This document shows positions 1 to 8,157 of a DNA stretch of 64,000 nt, piece after piece. Made by a program: the position numbers and the translations under genes. Source of the stretch: an uncultured Microscilla sp. (GTDB taxonomy: Bacteria; Bacteroidota; Bacteroidia; Cytophagales; Microscillaceae); the NCBI RefSeq assembly GCF_947493425.1, contig NZ_CANLRP010000014.1, forward strand, positions 18,454-82,453, written 5' to 3'. Position 1 is the first letter of the stretch. Every line of letters starts with the position of its first letter. The notes under the pieces are model-generated. The model worked only from the letters and a program-made list of their open reading frames with translations, was not told the DNA's origin and ran no database searches.

Positions 1-165
1 ATCCATAAAAATAACCTCAGGTGCCGCATGCTGACCTAGCCATTGCACTGATGTCTCTATGCTATCAAGCACCTCAAGTACCTCTATTTGAGGGTCTATT
101 TCATTGATCAACTTTTGCAAACGACGACTCGCTGGTGCTTCATCTTCTATAATGAGTACCTTCAT
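1..165 (-). CDS. LytTR-type response regulator, N-terminal receiver fragment
   Basis: Partial gene; the first 55 codons lie here and the rest runs off the left edge. The translation starts MKVLIIEDEAPASRRLQKLI and continues to a segment ending IFMD, which is the phosphoacceptor Asp of a CheY-like receiver. The acidic pair is visible as E-D at residues 7-8. The EDEAPASRRL start is typical of Bacteroidota receivers joined to a LytTR DNA-binding domain, but that domain is outside the window. It lies downstream of the kinase-less propeller sensor at 616-3513 on the same strand, so the two may form one signalling unit, although 450 bases and a hairpin separate them. The receiver call is firm; the LytTR output domain is inferred. 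Confidence 0.8.
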   Translation of the reverse strand, partial: MKVLIIEDEAPASRRLQKLINEIDPQIEVLEVLDSIETSVQWLGQHAAPEVIFMD

Positions 166-372
166 TTTTGGTTAAGTATGGTTAAAATTTAAAATTAGCG
201 AATTATGTGAGAGATTCAAACGATTGCTTTTGGGGTAGAATGTGCGTTTAGTGTACCTTTTATTAGCTAATTATACATAATTATTGATATTAGACTATAT
301 AGTACATACATTTTAACATTTCATAATAAATAGTTTGCCTATACAATTAATGAGTATATTTACGGATAAGTG

Positions 373-402
373 TTTGATTTTTAAACAGGTAATACTACTT
401 TG
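373..402 (+). promoter_or_regulatory. Candidate Bacteroidota-type promoter
   Basis: TTTG at 373-376 is followed after 19 bases by TACTTTG at 396-402. This is close to the Bacteroidota pattern TTTG-N19-21-TAnnTTTG, one base short in the -7 element. It points rightward into a region without a convincing gene that ends in a terminator-like hairpin at 567-600. Confidence 0.35.
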
Positions 403-408
403 GGGTAC

Positions 409-600
409 TTTAGGAAAGGACTAGTAAAAACTACTATTTTTCAAATAACTCTTTAAATGATTTGTTTTGGGTGTATTTATTACATACATTTATACAGGAT
501 AAAGACAAAATCATTTTTTTCATCCTCCAGACTAGCAAATTTAAAGAAAGGCATAGTTAACCATAAGTCCGCTGTATGACTAAACAGCGGACATTTTTTT
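409..600 (+). ncRNA. Candidate small RNA unit (promoter to terminator)
   Basis: About 190 bases bounded by the promoter-like pair at 373-402 and a hairpin with T-tract at 567-600. No convincing protein lies between; the only ATG-started frame (457-579, 40 codons) ends inside the hairpin and has no family features. An independent small RNA would explain why a rightward terminator sits where the flanking genes run leftward. An alternative is that the hairpin only protects the 3' end of the leftward gene at 616-3513. Confidence 0.25.
567..600 (+). terminator. Rho-independent terminator-like hairpin
   Basis: A perfect 9-bp stem (GTCCGCTGT at 567-575 with ACAGCGGAC at 584-592), an 8-base loop and then a run of seven T. 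The T-tract is on the plus strand; read leftward, the hairpin is not followed by a T-run. Confidence 0.7.
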
Positions 601-615
601 GCCTTTATTTCTTAC

Positions 616-3513
616 TTATTCATTCTTGTTTGTGGGCTTTTGTTTGTCAGCCTTTCTTTCGGCTACTCTTTTTGCTGCCTCACGCGAAGACTCCTTTTTC
701 TTAAGAATCATACGACGTAGTAGCATTTCGATAGGCGCCAGGCTAAGGGCAAGCAGTATGTTCATCCCCAGTTTAAACACTGGCACATTGTTGGAAGCAT
801 TGTCTACATAAGGCTCAAAGGTGAGCATAATAAACTCAAAGAAGGTAATAATGGTGACAAAGGTAAGTACATAAGATACCCTGGCATATTTGGTTCCTTT
901 GCGGCTAAACAATAAAGAAAGTAGTAGTAAGCCCAAAAAGAAAAGTGTCTGAGAGGCATAAAACCACGAAGTTTGCCAAAATGGGGGCTTTACCTGAAAC
1001 ACAAAAGCTTGGTCTTGGCTGGTTTGACCAAAAGTGTTTTTAGCTCTTACATGTAATTTGTACCGACCACTGGGCAAAAAAGGAAATGATATAATGGCTC
1101 GTTTGTTCCAGGCTGACCAATCTACTTTTTTCTTCTTTTTACTACGGTCTTCCAAGTTTTCCAGCCAATACTGATACACTGTGTTATCTTCGTTTCGGAA
1201 GAACGGCGAAGCCAACTGAAAAGTAAAAGACAAAGTATTGTCGGTATGTTTTACTACCAAATCTTTCAGGGGCAAAAATTTCCCTTTCTTATTTCTGACA
1301 TTCTTTATAAACACCTTAAAATATTTCCTGTCGTCAAGTTTTGCCTGGGCGTCAATTTTAAACAACTCATTGTTATTCACCACCCAAATATTTTTTGCTT
1401 TGTCTATATAAATGTCTTGTACATCATCAAATAGCTCAAGAAACTGTGCCAACCTAAACTTGCCTGCTTTAGTATTGGTAATATTTGTCCATAAGCTCTT
1501 GGTTTCTACCCAAGTATAACCAGGCTGGTGGTACAACACTTTGGTTTCGGTATTGGCATATTTTTGCAGTGCCGTTTTTTGTATCAGGCGCTTCTTTTTG
1601 GCATCATAACTATAAATGCCTGACGATAAAAAGAAGGCTGGCTCACCATCTATCAAACGGGCAGCAATGTTTTCTGAATAACTATTGGCAAAGGGAAAGC
1701 GCTTGAAGCTATTAAACATTCCTGTTTTAGGGTCAAGTTTTACCCTCAATACCTGGTTTTCGCTTCCCAGCCACAGCCCATTGTTATGTTCTACAATAGA
1801 ATATACCAGGTCGGTCATATCCTGCAGCGTACTTTGGGTTTTAAAACGACCATCTTTATACACTACAAAATGCAGCCCGTGCTCTGTTCCGATATAAAAC
1901 CAGTTTTTGTTGCTGGGCGACTGATAAATAAAATGTACATATTCATCTTTGATCACAGGAGAAGCTGCTACTTCATCTTTCTCTTTAAAAGCGGCATAAA
2001 GTCCTATATTACTGGCAATGAGCATGCCTTTGCCATAAGGGTACATTTGACGGCACTTGGCGTGCAACCCGGTCACCTTTTTATATATATAAGGTATAGA
2101 CGCCATCGCGTATATTTTCCTGATATCTTCGTTGGGTAATCTTATCGACGATTTCTCGTAGCTAATCACCCTTGAGGGTGTCTCTTCTGTTTTGGAGGTT
2201 TCTTTTACTTCTATCTTTCGTTTTACATCTTTTTCTCCTTCTTCTGAATGGCGATAAATACGCAACTTGGTTTCGCGGCGATCTTTAGGCTCTGTAATCG
2301 TTACTACCCTCTCAGTCTTTTTAATAGTTCTGAGGTACTTGGCTTCTTTTTTTATCAAGCTGGCCACTTGTTCGAACCTACTTACTTTATTCAGGTAAAA
2401 GACCCCTTCGCTGGTAGACACAAACAGTGAGTCTCCTCTTTTGAGCGATGATGTGACATTACCGTCTATTCCGGCATAAGACGAATAGGATTTTACTGGA
2501 AGTCGGGCGTCGGCACGGGTAATACCATAAGAATGGCAAATCCACAAGGCGCCTAAACGATCTTTATACATTGCCAATACCTCATCGTCGGGCAGTCCTG
2601 TCTGATAATTGATAATACGTTTGGTTTTGCCATAATTCTGTTCTGCCACCAGTACCCCACCCGATAGGGTAGAAAAAGCAATATCTTTATCACCTACCCG
2701 TAATGCTCCCCTCATAAGGTTACTCAACAGGTATTTATAGTCGCGTGGAATGTATAGTTTTATTTTTTTGCCATCAAACAAGTACGACCAACTATTGCTT
2801 GCTATAAACAGTGCCTGGTCATTGTTGTACATAAACGAGTCATGAATATCGAGGTAAGCATACATTTTACTGCTTCCTATGGGTATCAGTTTATCACCTG
2901 CTATTCGGTGCAAACCCTTGGCTTTTATTTGTACATAAGGAGTGTCATTTAAAAATAAAATACCTGCAAACTGACGCTCTTTGTGGGTAAACCATACCTT
3001 TTCAATATTAAGTGTTTTTCGGTTTACCTTAATCAGTGCTTTATGGCTGTAAAAATAAATGTGATTTTTTTTCTGAACAATGCGATTTACCTCTCCAAAA
3101 ATTCTCCCCAAAACTTTAAGATTGGCTTTTCTGTCTGATATAGACTTGTAGGTTTCTCTGCCCAGTTTGTCACGGGTAAGGTAGCCAAAGTTATTGCGAC
3201 AGCCTACATATACTACATTGTCATATTTAATCTTGATAGACAGTGAGTAGGGCGTATTTCTGGTTGGAATCATTCCCCAAACCACCCCGTCATAACTGAG
3301 CACTCCTTTAGTATTGGCAAAGTACATTACATTGTTTGTACCCTGAGCAATTGCCCGGTTTTGATGGTCAACATTTTTAATGGGCACCTTGTAGTTGGTC
3401 AGGTACAGGTCTCCATGTTGTGCTTGAAGGGTATAACCTGTGACCAGCCAAAGCAAGGCAAACAAAGTGGTATAAAATCGGTAAAAACTTAGATAAATGG
3501 GGGTTGGGTTCAT
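616..3513 (-). CDS. Kinase-less two-component-type sensor: beta-propeller + Y_Y_Y + membrane segments
   Basis: 965 residues. A signal-anchor stretch (about residues 8-31, ending LQAQ) is followed by a long periplasmic region with two-component propeller-type repeats (FDGKKIKLY, LPDDEVLAMYKDRLGALWI). A Y_Y_Y-type Ig domain follows near residues 740-850, with WSAWNKRAIISFPFLPSGRY. Then come a membrane helix after WQTSWFYASQTLFF, two more helices and a lysine-rich cytoplasmic tail of about 30 residues. Most family members continue into a histidine kinase or an HTH/LytTR output; none is present and the frame closes at 616. Signals may therefore pass to a partner by protein contact, the downstream receiver gene at 1-165 being a candidate. 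The start at 3513 gives a normal signal sequence. The family is clear; the ligand is unknown. Confidence 0.75.
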   Translation of the reverse strand: MNPTPIYLSFYRFYTTLFALLWLVTGYTLQAQHGDLYLTNYKVPIKNVDHQNRAIAQGTNNVMYFANTKGVLSYDGVVWGMIPTRNTPYSLSIKIKYDNVVYVGCRNNFGYLTRDKLGRETYKSISDRKANLKVLGRIFGEVNRIVQKKNHIYFYSHKALIKVNRKTLNIEKVWFTHKERQFAGILFLNDTPYVQIKAKGLHRIAGDKLIPIGSSKMYAYLDIHDSFMYNNDQALFIASNSWSYLFDGKKIKLYIPRDYKYLLSNLMRGALRVGDKDIAFSTLSGGVLVAEQNYGKTKRIINYQTGLPDDEVLAMYKDRLGALWICHSYGITRADARLPVKSYSSYAGIDGNVTSSLKRGDSLFVSTSEGVFYLNKVSRFEQVASLIKKEAKYLRTIKKTERVVTITEPKDRRETKLRIYRHSEEGEKDVKRKIEVKETSKTEETPSRVISYEKSSIRLPNEDIRKIYAMASIPYIYKKVTGLHAKCRQMYPYGKGMLIASNIGLYAAFKEKDEVAASPVIKDEYVHFIYQSPSNKNWFYIGTEHGLHFVVYKDGRFKTQSTLQDMTDLVYSIVEHNNGLWLGSENQVLRVKLDPKTGMFNSFKRFPFANSYSENIAARLIDGEPAFFLSSGIYSYDAKKKRLIQKTALQKYANTETKVLYHQPGYTWVETKSLWTNITNTKAGKFRLAQFLELFDDVQDIYIDKAKNIWVVNNNELFKIDAQAKLDDRKYFKVFIKNVRNKKGKFLPLKDLVVKHTDNTLSFTFQLASPFFRNEDNTVYQYWLENLEDRSKKKKKVDWSAWNKRAIISFPFLPSGRYKLHVRAKNTFGQTSQDQAFVFQVKPPFWQTSWFYASQTLFFLGLLLLSLLFSRKGTKYARVSYVLTFVTIITFFEFIMLTFEPYVDNASNNVPVFKLGMNILLALSLAPIEMLLRRMILKKKESSREAAKRVAERKADKQKPTNKNE

Positions 3514-3984
3514 TGCCTATTCTTTTATTCGTTCAGGCTCTTCCTGATCACAAATTCAATGCCTAAGCAACTTATATGGACATATTCTTAAGTATCTATA
3601 ACAACTTTGTTGAATACCTGCTTTTTGCCAATCCTATATTGATAAACCCCACCTGAAAATATCTTAAAATAATACAGATACCTGCTTAAATGTTGCAATA
3701 TTTTCGCAAGAGTAAATTTTGAACCTTAAAGGCTGATTAAATGAATTGAACCGCTAAATAGTACTATATCAAAATATAGTTGTAACATAGGATAAATCTT
3801 TAGAATTTTTGAATGAAAAGCTTTTTTATCGCGTCAATATGTTTGAACTTAAGGATACGTAGAGCCACCTAAACAATAAAAGGTCATGATGTCACTGACT
3901 CATATCAAATTAAAACTTGTTGGTTAGTGACAGGCAGGTTTTGCGTGGTTTAAAATAAAGATAGCCAACTAAAAAACGAAGGCA
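3514..3984. other. Divergent intergenic region, no gene seen
   Basis: 471 AT-rich bases between two divergently transcribed genes. It must hold the promoters of the propeller sensor (leftward) and the ketoacyl synthase (rightward), but I find no good match to the TTTG/TAnnTTTG pair for either. No RNA gene or repeat was recognised. Confidence 0.5.
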
Positions 3985-5058
3985 ATGTATACTAACTCCG
4001 TAATTACAGGCACGGGAGCCTACCTCCCGAAAACCGAAGTACCGGGCAGTTATTTTCACCAAAATACTTTTTATCGAAAAAACGGGGAACCCATAGAAAA
4101 ACCCAGCGAAGCTGTAGCTGATAAGGTAGAAGAAATTTCGGGCATCCGTGAGCGACGGTATATAGAAGAGCACCACCATACCGCACACATGGCTGCTTTG
4201 GCAGCTCAAAATGCAATTGTGTCAGCGGGCATAGATAAAGAGCAACTAGACACCATTATAGTAGCTCATAACTTTGGTAATCTGGTAGACCAAAGTCAAG
4301 GCTCACACCTGATTCCTAACCTTGCAGCCTTAGTAAAACACCATTTACAAATAAAAAACCAACGCTGTGCCGCATTTGACTTATTGTTTGGTTGCCCTGG
4401 TTGGGTACAGGCAGTCATACAAGCCCACCAGTCTATTGCCTGTGGCGACGCCCAGCATGTATTGGTCATAGGTGCCGAAGCAATGTCAAGGGTGCTTGAT
4501 CCACACGACCCCGACTCTATGTTATTTGGTGATGGTGCTGGTGCAGTAGTAGTGAGTGGGTTTCAAGAAGAACAACCACGTGGAGTGCTTGCCAATAAAA
4601 CATTTTCGCACTGCGAAGAAGAAGTCAATTACCTAAAAATGGGAGCGTCTACCAACCCCGACCTTGACAAAGGCTTATATGTAAAGATGCAAGGCAAAAA
4701 AGTATACCGCTATGCGGTAGAAAATATGCCCGAACTGATTCACGAATGTCTGGAAAAAGCAGATGTGCCACTGGAAAATATCTCTAAGTTTTTGTTGCAC
4801 CAGGCAAACGAAAAAATGTTGAAGGCAATATTCGAGAAAACCCTCAATGGGGCAGAAGATGCGGCAAACAGATTCTGTAAACAAGTACCCGTCATTTTGC
4901 AAAACATAGGCAATTCTTCGGTGGCCACTATTCCTACTTTGCTCGATGTAATGCTCAAGGGCAAACTTCCTGAGCATACTGTAGACAAGAACGATGTAGT
5001 AGTCATGGCATCGGTAGGGGCAGGTATGCACACCAATTGTCTGGTATACAGGTTTTGA
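3985..5058 (+). CDS. Beta-ketoacyl-ACP synthase III family protein (FabH-like)
   Basis: 357 residues, thiolase fold. The FabH family condenses an acyl-CoA starter with malonyl-ACP. The Cys-His-Asn triad is present: C137 in LLFGCPGW, H272 in LLHQANEKM and N310 in NIGNSS. The GDGAGAVVV motif (about 182-190) is also present. It is somewhat longer than classical FabH (about 320), with an insertion near residues 22-40 (YFHQNTFYRKNGEPIEKP) after the first strand. This is common in a Bacteroidota paralogue group, so it need not be the housekeeping FabH, which normally sits in an acpP/fabF/plsX context absent here. It stands alone between a divergent sensor and a convergent small gene. Start: the only plausible ATG upstream of the GTGAYLP strand. 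Role in fatty acid or secondary lipid synthesis is inferred. Confidence 0.85.
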   Translation: MYTNSVITGTGAYLPKTEVPGSYFHQNTFYRKNGEPIEKPSEAVADKVEEISGIRERRYIEEHHHTAHMAALAAQNAIVSAGIDKEQLDTIIVAHNFGNLVDQSQGSHLIPNLAALVKHHLQIKNQRCAAFDLLFGCPGWVQAVIQAHQSIACGDAQHVLVIGAEAMSRVLDPHDPDSMLFGDGAGAVVVSGFQEEQPRGVLANKTFSHCEEEVNYLKMGASTNPDLDKGLYVKMQGKKVYRYAVENMPELIHECLEKADVPLENISKFLLHQANEKMLKAIFEKTLNGAEDAANRFCKQVPVILQNIGNSSVATIPTLLDVMLKGKLPEHTVDKNDVVVMASVGAGMHTNCLVYRF

Positions 5059-5066
5059 AGACAGGT

Positions 5067-5124
5067 AAACGGTGAGCAAGTAGCACTTAAAACCTGTTTT
5101 GCAGCAAGTTGCTCACTGTTTTTT
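5067..5124 (+). terminator. Terminator of the ketoacyl synthase gene
   Basis: AAACGGTGAGCAA (5067-5079) pairs with TTGCTCACTGTTT (5109-5121) with one G-T pair, followed by more T. The loop is long (29 bases). It begins 8 bases after the stop codon. Confidence 0.55.
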
Positions 5125-5169
5125 ACAATTGTATACCTCAAACCACTTACACACTAAAAGCATTGCAAC

Positions 5170-5460
5170 TCAAGTTTTAAAAAACTCAAACTCGATCAAC
5201 TCTTCCACTGTTACTATTCTTTGCCTTATTTTGTCTCCATCTTTAGTCGACTTACCTATGAGCCTGAGCCCCACCACTTTATTTTCAGGGGTAATGTAGG
5301 GCATTTTTTTTTGCCAACCTTTCGGCATAGCCTCTAGCGCCATGTAGGGTTTTACTTCTTCTATCTTAAACAACTCAGTAGACTTGATGTCATCGCGGCT
5401 AAAGCAGTATTTACCTATCAGCAATTCGCTGAGGGTTTCTAAAACAGTGGTAGTAATCAT
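5170..5460 (-). CDS. Small conserved-looking hypothetical protein
   Basis: About 96 residues from the ATG at 5460 (MITTTVLETLSELLIGKYCF); an upstream ATG at 5535 would add 25 residues rich in tryptophan and tyrosine and is less likely. Soluble, with a helical start followed by a strand-rich half containing YMALEAMPKGWQ and NKVVGLRLIGKS. No family recognised. It converges on the ketoacyl synthase gene. The balanced composition supports a real gene, but there is no functional clue. Confidence 0.55.
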   Translation of the reverse strand: MITTTVLETLSELLIGKYCFSRDDIKSTELFKIEEVKPYMALEAMPKGWQKKMPYITPENKVVGLRLIGKSTKDGDKIRQRIVTVEELIEFEFFKT

Positions 5461-5942
5461 AGGCAACATTATTGGTGAGCAAAATACAACCACGGCAATA
5501 TACCAATAGTCCATAGCATTTAGTCCGTAGTCCATAGCGGATTCGAGTAAATGTTTACCCTATTAATCATTGTAAATCAATGGCGTATATTAAATTTGTG
5601 TACTTGCTTTATTTTTCAAAGGGTTTCAGTTTTACGCCTAAACACGTAATTAAATAGTTTTTAAACTTATAACCATTTGATAACCGAGCCTCTGGTGAGC
5701 TCACCGAAGGTAATCAGCAATCAACTTTGACTAAAATCACTGCGTAGTATTGATATACACAACCCAACTGATATTTGCCAAGCAGCAAGCTGGCTTAGGA
5801 TTTTTTGTTGGGTAGGTTCCCTCCTCCGAAAAACCCAAGTAACTCAAACAAATTAGACATCAAATTAGGGGGTTTTAGTATAATTTATTAAAATTACCCC
5901 TTTGAAAATCAAGGATTAATCTTACATACCCAAACTCAACCT
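5461..5942. other. Intergenic region with a short repeat-like relic
   Basis: No gene. Around 5686-5712 the sequence GGTGAGCTCACCG occurs, followed by AAGGTAATCA; a similar string (GAGCTCACCGCAGGTAATCA) appears at about 57178-57197, so both may be remnants of one intergenic repeat. The bases just before 5943 contain TACCCCTTTG, a loose -7-like element for the channel gene. Confidence 0.35.
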
Positions 5943-7517
5943 ATGGAGTTAAGTACTTTTTATTCACTTTTGATGGTAGCGGGCTTTTATGCCATGGTAG
6001 TAGTCATTTTATATATCATGTGGAGCATTGCCCAAAAGTTAAAGGTACCCCAAAAAAGCAAACGCATTGTATTTTTATTTTTTATATTATTAGGATTAGC
6101 AGTTGCCTCACCCCTGCGCGAGATGTGGTTCACATTGTTTCGCAATATGAACATTTACCCAGCCCATGCCGGAAAATTAATTGAAAGTAGTTTTGGCATG
6201 TTTCCTTGGCTTACTGGCGCCTACCTTGTCAATAGTTTGCTCAATTATTTTTTGTGGAATGGAGCCCTGGTAAATGAAGATGGAGAACGCATAGTACCCT
6301 TGTTGCTTATCCACCTGGTGTCAGGGTTGGTATTTTTTCTGGCTTGCTTTGGCATAGTAGTATTTGTATATGATGTCAATATTTACCTTTGGCTGGCTAC
6401 TTCAGGCTTTGCCGGAAGCGTGGCTGTTTATCTGGGCAAAACACCTATTAATAAAGCGTTTACCGCACTTTCGCTCAACCTAAACCGTCAAATCCGCAAA
6501 GGTGATTTTATCAAACTTGAAGAATATTCGGGTTTTGTCCAGGAGATTGGTTGGAAGTCGATCAAACTACTTACCCTGGAAGCCAACCAACTGACCATTC
6601 CTAATACTACTTTGGTAGAATCCAACGTCATCAATTATTCGCGTCCTTCCAAGATCAAAACTGTGACAATGCAAGTCCTAATCACGGGCAATGTGTCGCC
6701 TCATGAAGTAGAAAAACTAATGATTCGTTCAGCGCTTGATTCCGACTGGGTATTGCGTGACCCTGCCCCATTGATTACCCTCAATAACTTTTCGCAAACG
6801 AGTGCTACTTATACTATAGAAGTGTCTACCGATTACGACATCATGGAACATGTCAAAAGCCAGGTGTTGTCGTCAGTATGGCATATGTTGCGTCGCAAAG
6901 GGCTCTACCCTATGCCTGACAAAGGTACAATTCACGATCCTGTAGACAAAGCCATTCAATTGATGAACAGTGTAGAAGTGCTCGAACCTTTTACCGAAGA
7001 GGAAGACCTTGAGATAGCCAAAAAAGCCAAGTGGCAACGTTACGGACCTCCCGAACGCATTGTAATTGAAGGCGAAAAAGATAACTCACTTTACTTGGTT
7101 GCCGAAGGACGACTAGAAGTATTGGTAAGACAACAGGATGGCAAAAACCTCAAAGTAGCTGAACTGGGCAAAGGCTCGTTTTTTGGTGAGCGTGCCTTGC
7201 TTACTGGTGAAGAAAGAAAAGCCACCGTAAGGGCTTTGACGGACGTATTACTATGTGAAATAAGCAAAGACATTATCAAACCATTGCTCGATGATCGTCA
7301 AAATATATTAAGTCAAATGAGTAAAATACTGGCAAAACGTGAGATAGAAAATATCAAAAAATCGCGTGAATATGCCCAAGAGGTGGAAGAAAAAGAAAAA
7401 GATACTGTCGCACGTCGCTTGCTTGATCTTATGAAGAACTTTTTTAAAAATGACAATGTGGATGATGATGATGACGATGATTTAGACAAAGATGCTCATA
7501 AGAAAATGACGATTTAA
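5943..7517 (+). CDS. MscS-type mechanosensitive channel with C-terminal cyclic nucleotide-binding domain
   Basis: 524 residues. Four or five membrane helices in the first about 170 residues, including a glycine/alanine-rich pore-type helix (SGFAGSVAVYLGKTPI). The MscS beta domain follows (IRKGDFIKLEEYSGFVQEIGWKSI would be its start; key parts GDFIKLEEYSG, IPNTTL, VINYSR). Residues about 335-450 form a cNMP-binding domain with phosphate-binding-cassette signature GSFFGERALLTGEERKATVR starting near residue 410, in which the Arg and Ala match cAMP-binding members. A charged coiled-coil tail ends in seven consecutive Asp. Such MscS-CNBD ('bCNG') fusions are ligand-gated or nucleotide-tuned channels of the inner membrane. 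The osmotic theme is echoed by the decayed osmoprotectant transporter just downstream. Which nucleotide binds is not shown by the sequence. Confidence 0.9.
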   Translation: MELSTFYSLLMVAGFYAMVVVILYIMWSIAQKLKVPQKSKRIVFLFFILLGLAVASPLREMWFTLFRNMNIYPAHAGKLIESSFGMFPWLTGAYLVNSLLNYFLWNGALVNEDGERIVPLLLIHLVSGLVFFLACFGIVVFVYDVNIYLWLATSGFAGSVAVYLGKTPINKAFTALSLNLNRQIRKGDFIKLEEYSGFVQEIGWKSIKLLTLEANQLTIPNTTLVESNVINYSRPSKIKTVTMQVLITGNVSPHEVEKLMIRSALDSDWVLRDPAPLITLNNFSQTSATYTIEVSTDYDIMEHVKSQVLSSVWHMLRRKGLYPMPDKGTIHDPVDKAIQLMNSVEVLEPFTEEEDLEIAKKAKWQRYGPPERIVIEGEKDNSLYLVAEGRLEVLVRQQDGKNLKVAELGKGSFFGERALLTGEERKATVRALTDVLLCEISKDIIKPLLDDRQNILSQMSKILAKREIENIKKSREYAQEVEEKEKDTVARRLLDLMKNFFKNDNVDDDDDDDLDKDAHKKMTI

Positions 7518-7821
7518 AAAGTGAACCCTTTTTATTGGTAAAACGATAACGCAAAGCGTATGTGGCTGTTAGCACGCGAAGCGAAACTAAAAATACTTGC
7601 ACACCAACTATTACATTTGCAAAAATGATAGTAGTATGTATATTAAACCAAGGATCAAAAAAACAGCTAAAAACTACCAACTACTGACTTTTAACTACGC
7701 TTTTTGTAAGTTACTGAAAATCAATGTGATACAAAAAGTGTAGATACTTGTGGAACAGGGTATATCTAGAACCTTGCACCTAGTCCCTAGAACCTTGTCA
7801 GGGCTTTTGACTCCCGACTGT
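7518..7821. other. Intergenic, with an imperfect hairpin
   Basis: About 300 bases without a gene. ACGCTTTTTGTA (7697-7708) and TACAAAAAGTGT (7730-7741) can pair with one G-T, but there is no T-run. A short tract near 7765-7800 repeats 'tagaaccttg' twice. Nothing else was recognised. Confidence 0.35.
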
Positions 7822-8139
7822 ATGACCCGTTTCTTTGAATTTATTGTTTCCCGTCGGGCAGAGATTCTCAATCAAACCCTTGAGCACATCTAACTTACCT
7901 TGGTATTGTTGGCAGTAACTACTGCATTAGGTTTGTTTTTGGGTACATTACTTAGCCATTATCGTCAAGCTTCAAACAGTGTATTAAGAGCTTTAGGAAT
8001 TATTCCAATTAGCTGCTTTGGCTCACCTTTGAGTTTTAATAACACCTACACAATAAGCATACATAAGCAACAAGCCCATTTGCTGGGTCTGAAAACTATC
8101 AGTGATTTTAATGCTTATTTGAAAAACAATACAAAGTAG
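7822..8139 (+). pseudogene. Decayed OpuB-like osmoprotectant permease/substrate-binding fusion
   Basis: Translated from the ATG at 7822, the frame reads MTRFFEFIVSRRAEILNQ and meets an in-frame TAA at 7891-7893. It continues in the same frame as VLLAVTTALGLFLGTLLSHY, the first membrane helix of an ABC betaine/choline permease. After LGIIP the sequence jumps to NNTYTISIHKQQAHLLGLKT and ISDF, which matches the substrate-binding domain (the 'N-N-T-Y-x-L...GLKTISDL' region) of OpuBC/OpuF-type proteins. Most of the permease and binding domain is deleted. So an in-frame nonsense codon and a large internal deletion remain of a gene of about 1.5 kb. Identification rests on motif recall, not a search. 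It ends at 8139, 18 bases before the proposed start of the next gene. Confidence 0.7.
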
Positions 8140-8157
8140 GTGACCTTCATAAAATTT

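Noticed and set aside
457..579. A 40-codon plus-strand frame upstream of the first terminator
   Set aside because: It ends inside the hairpin stem, has no family features and low-complexity composition; kept only as part of the candidate RNA.
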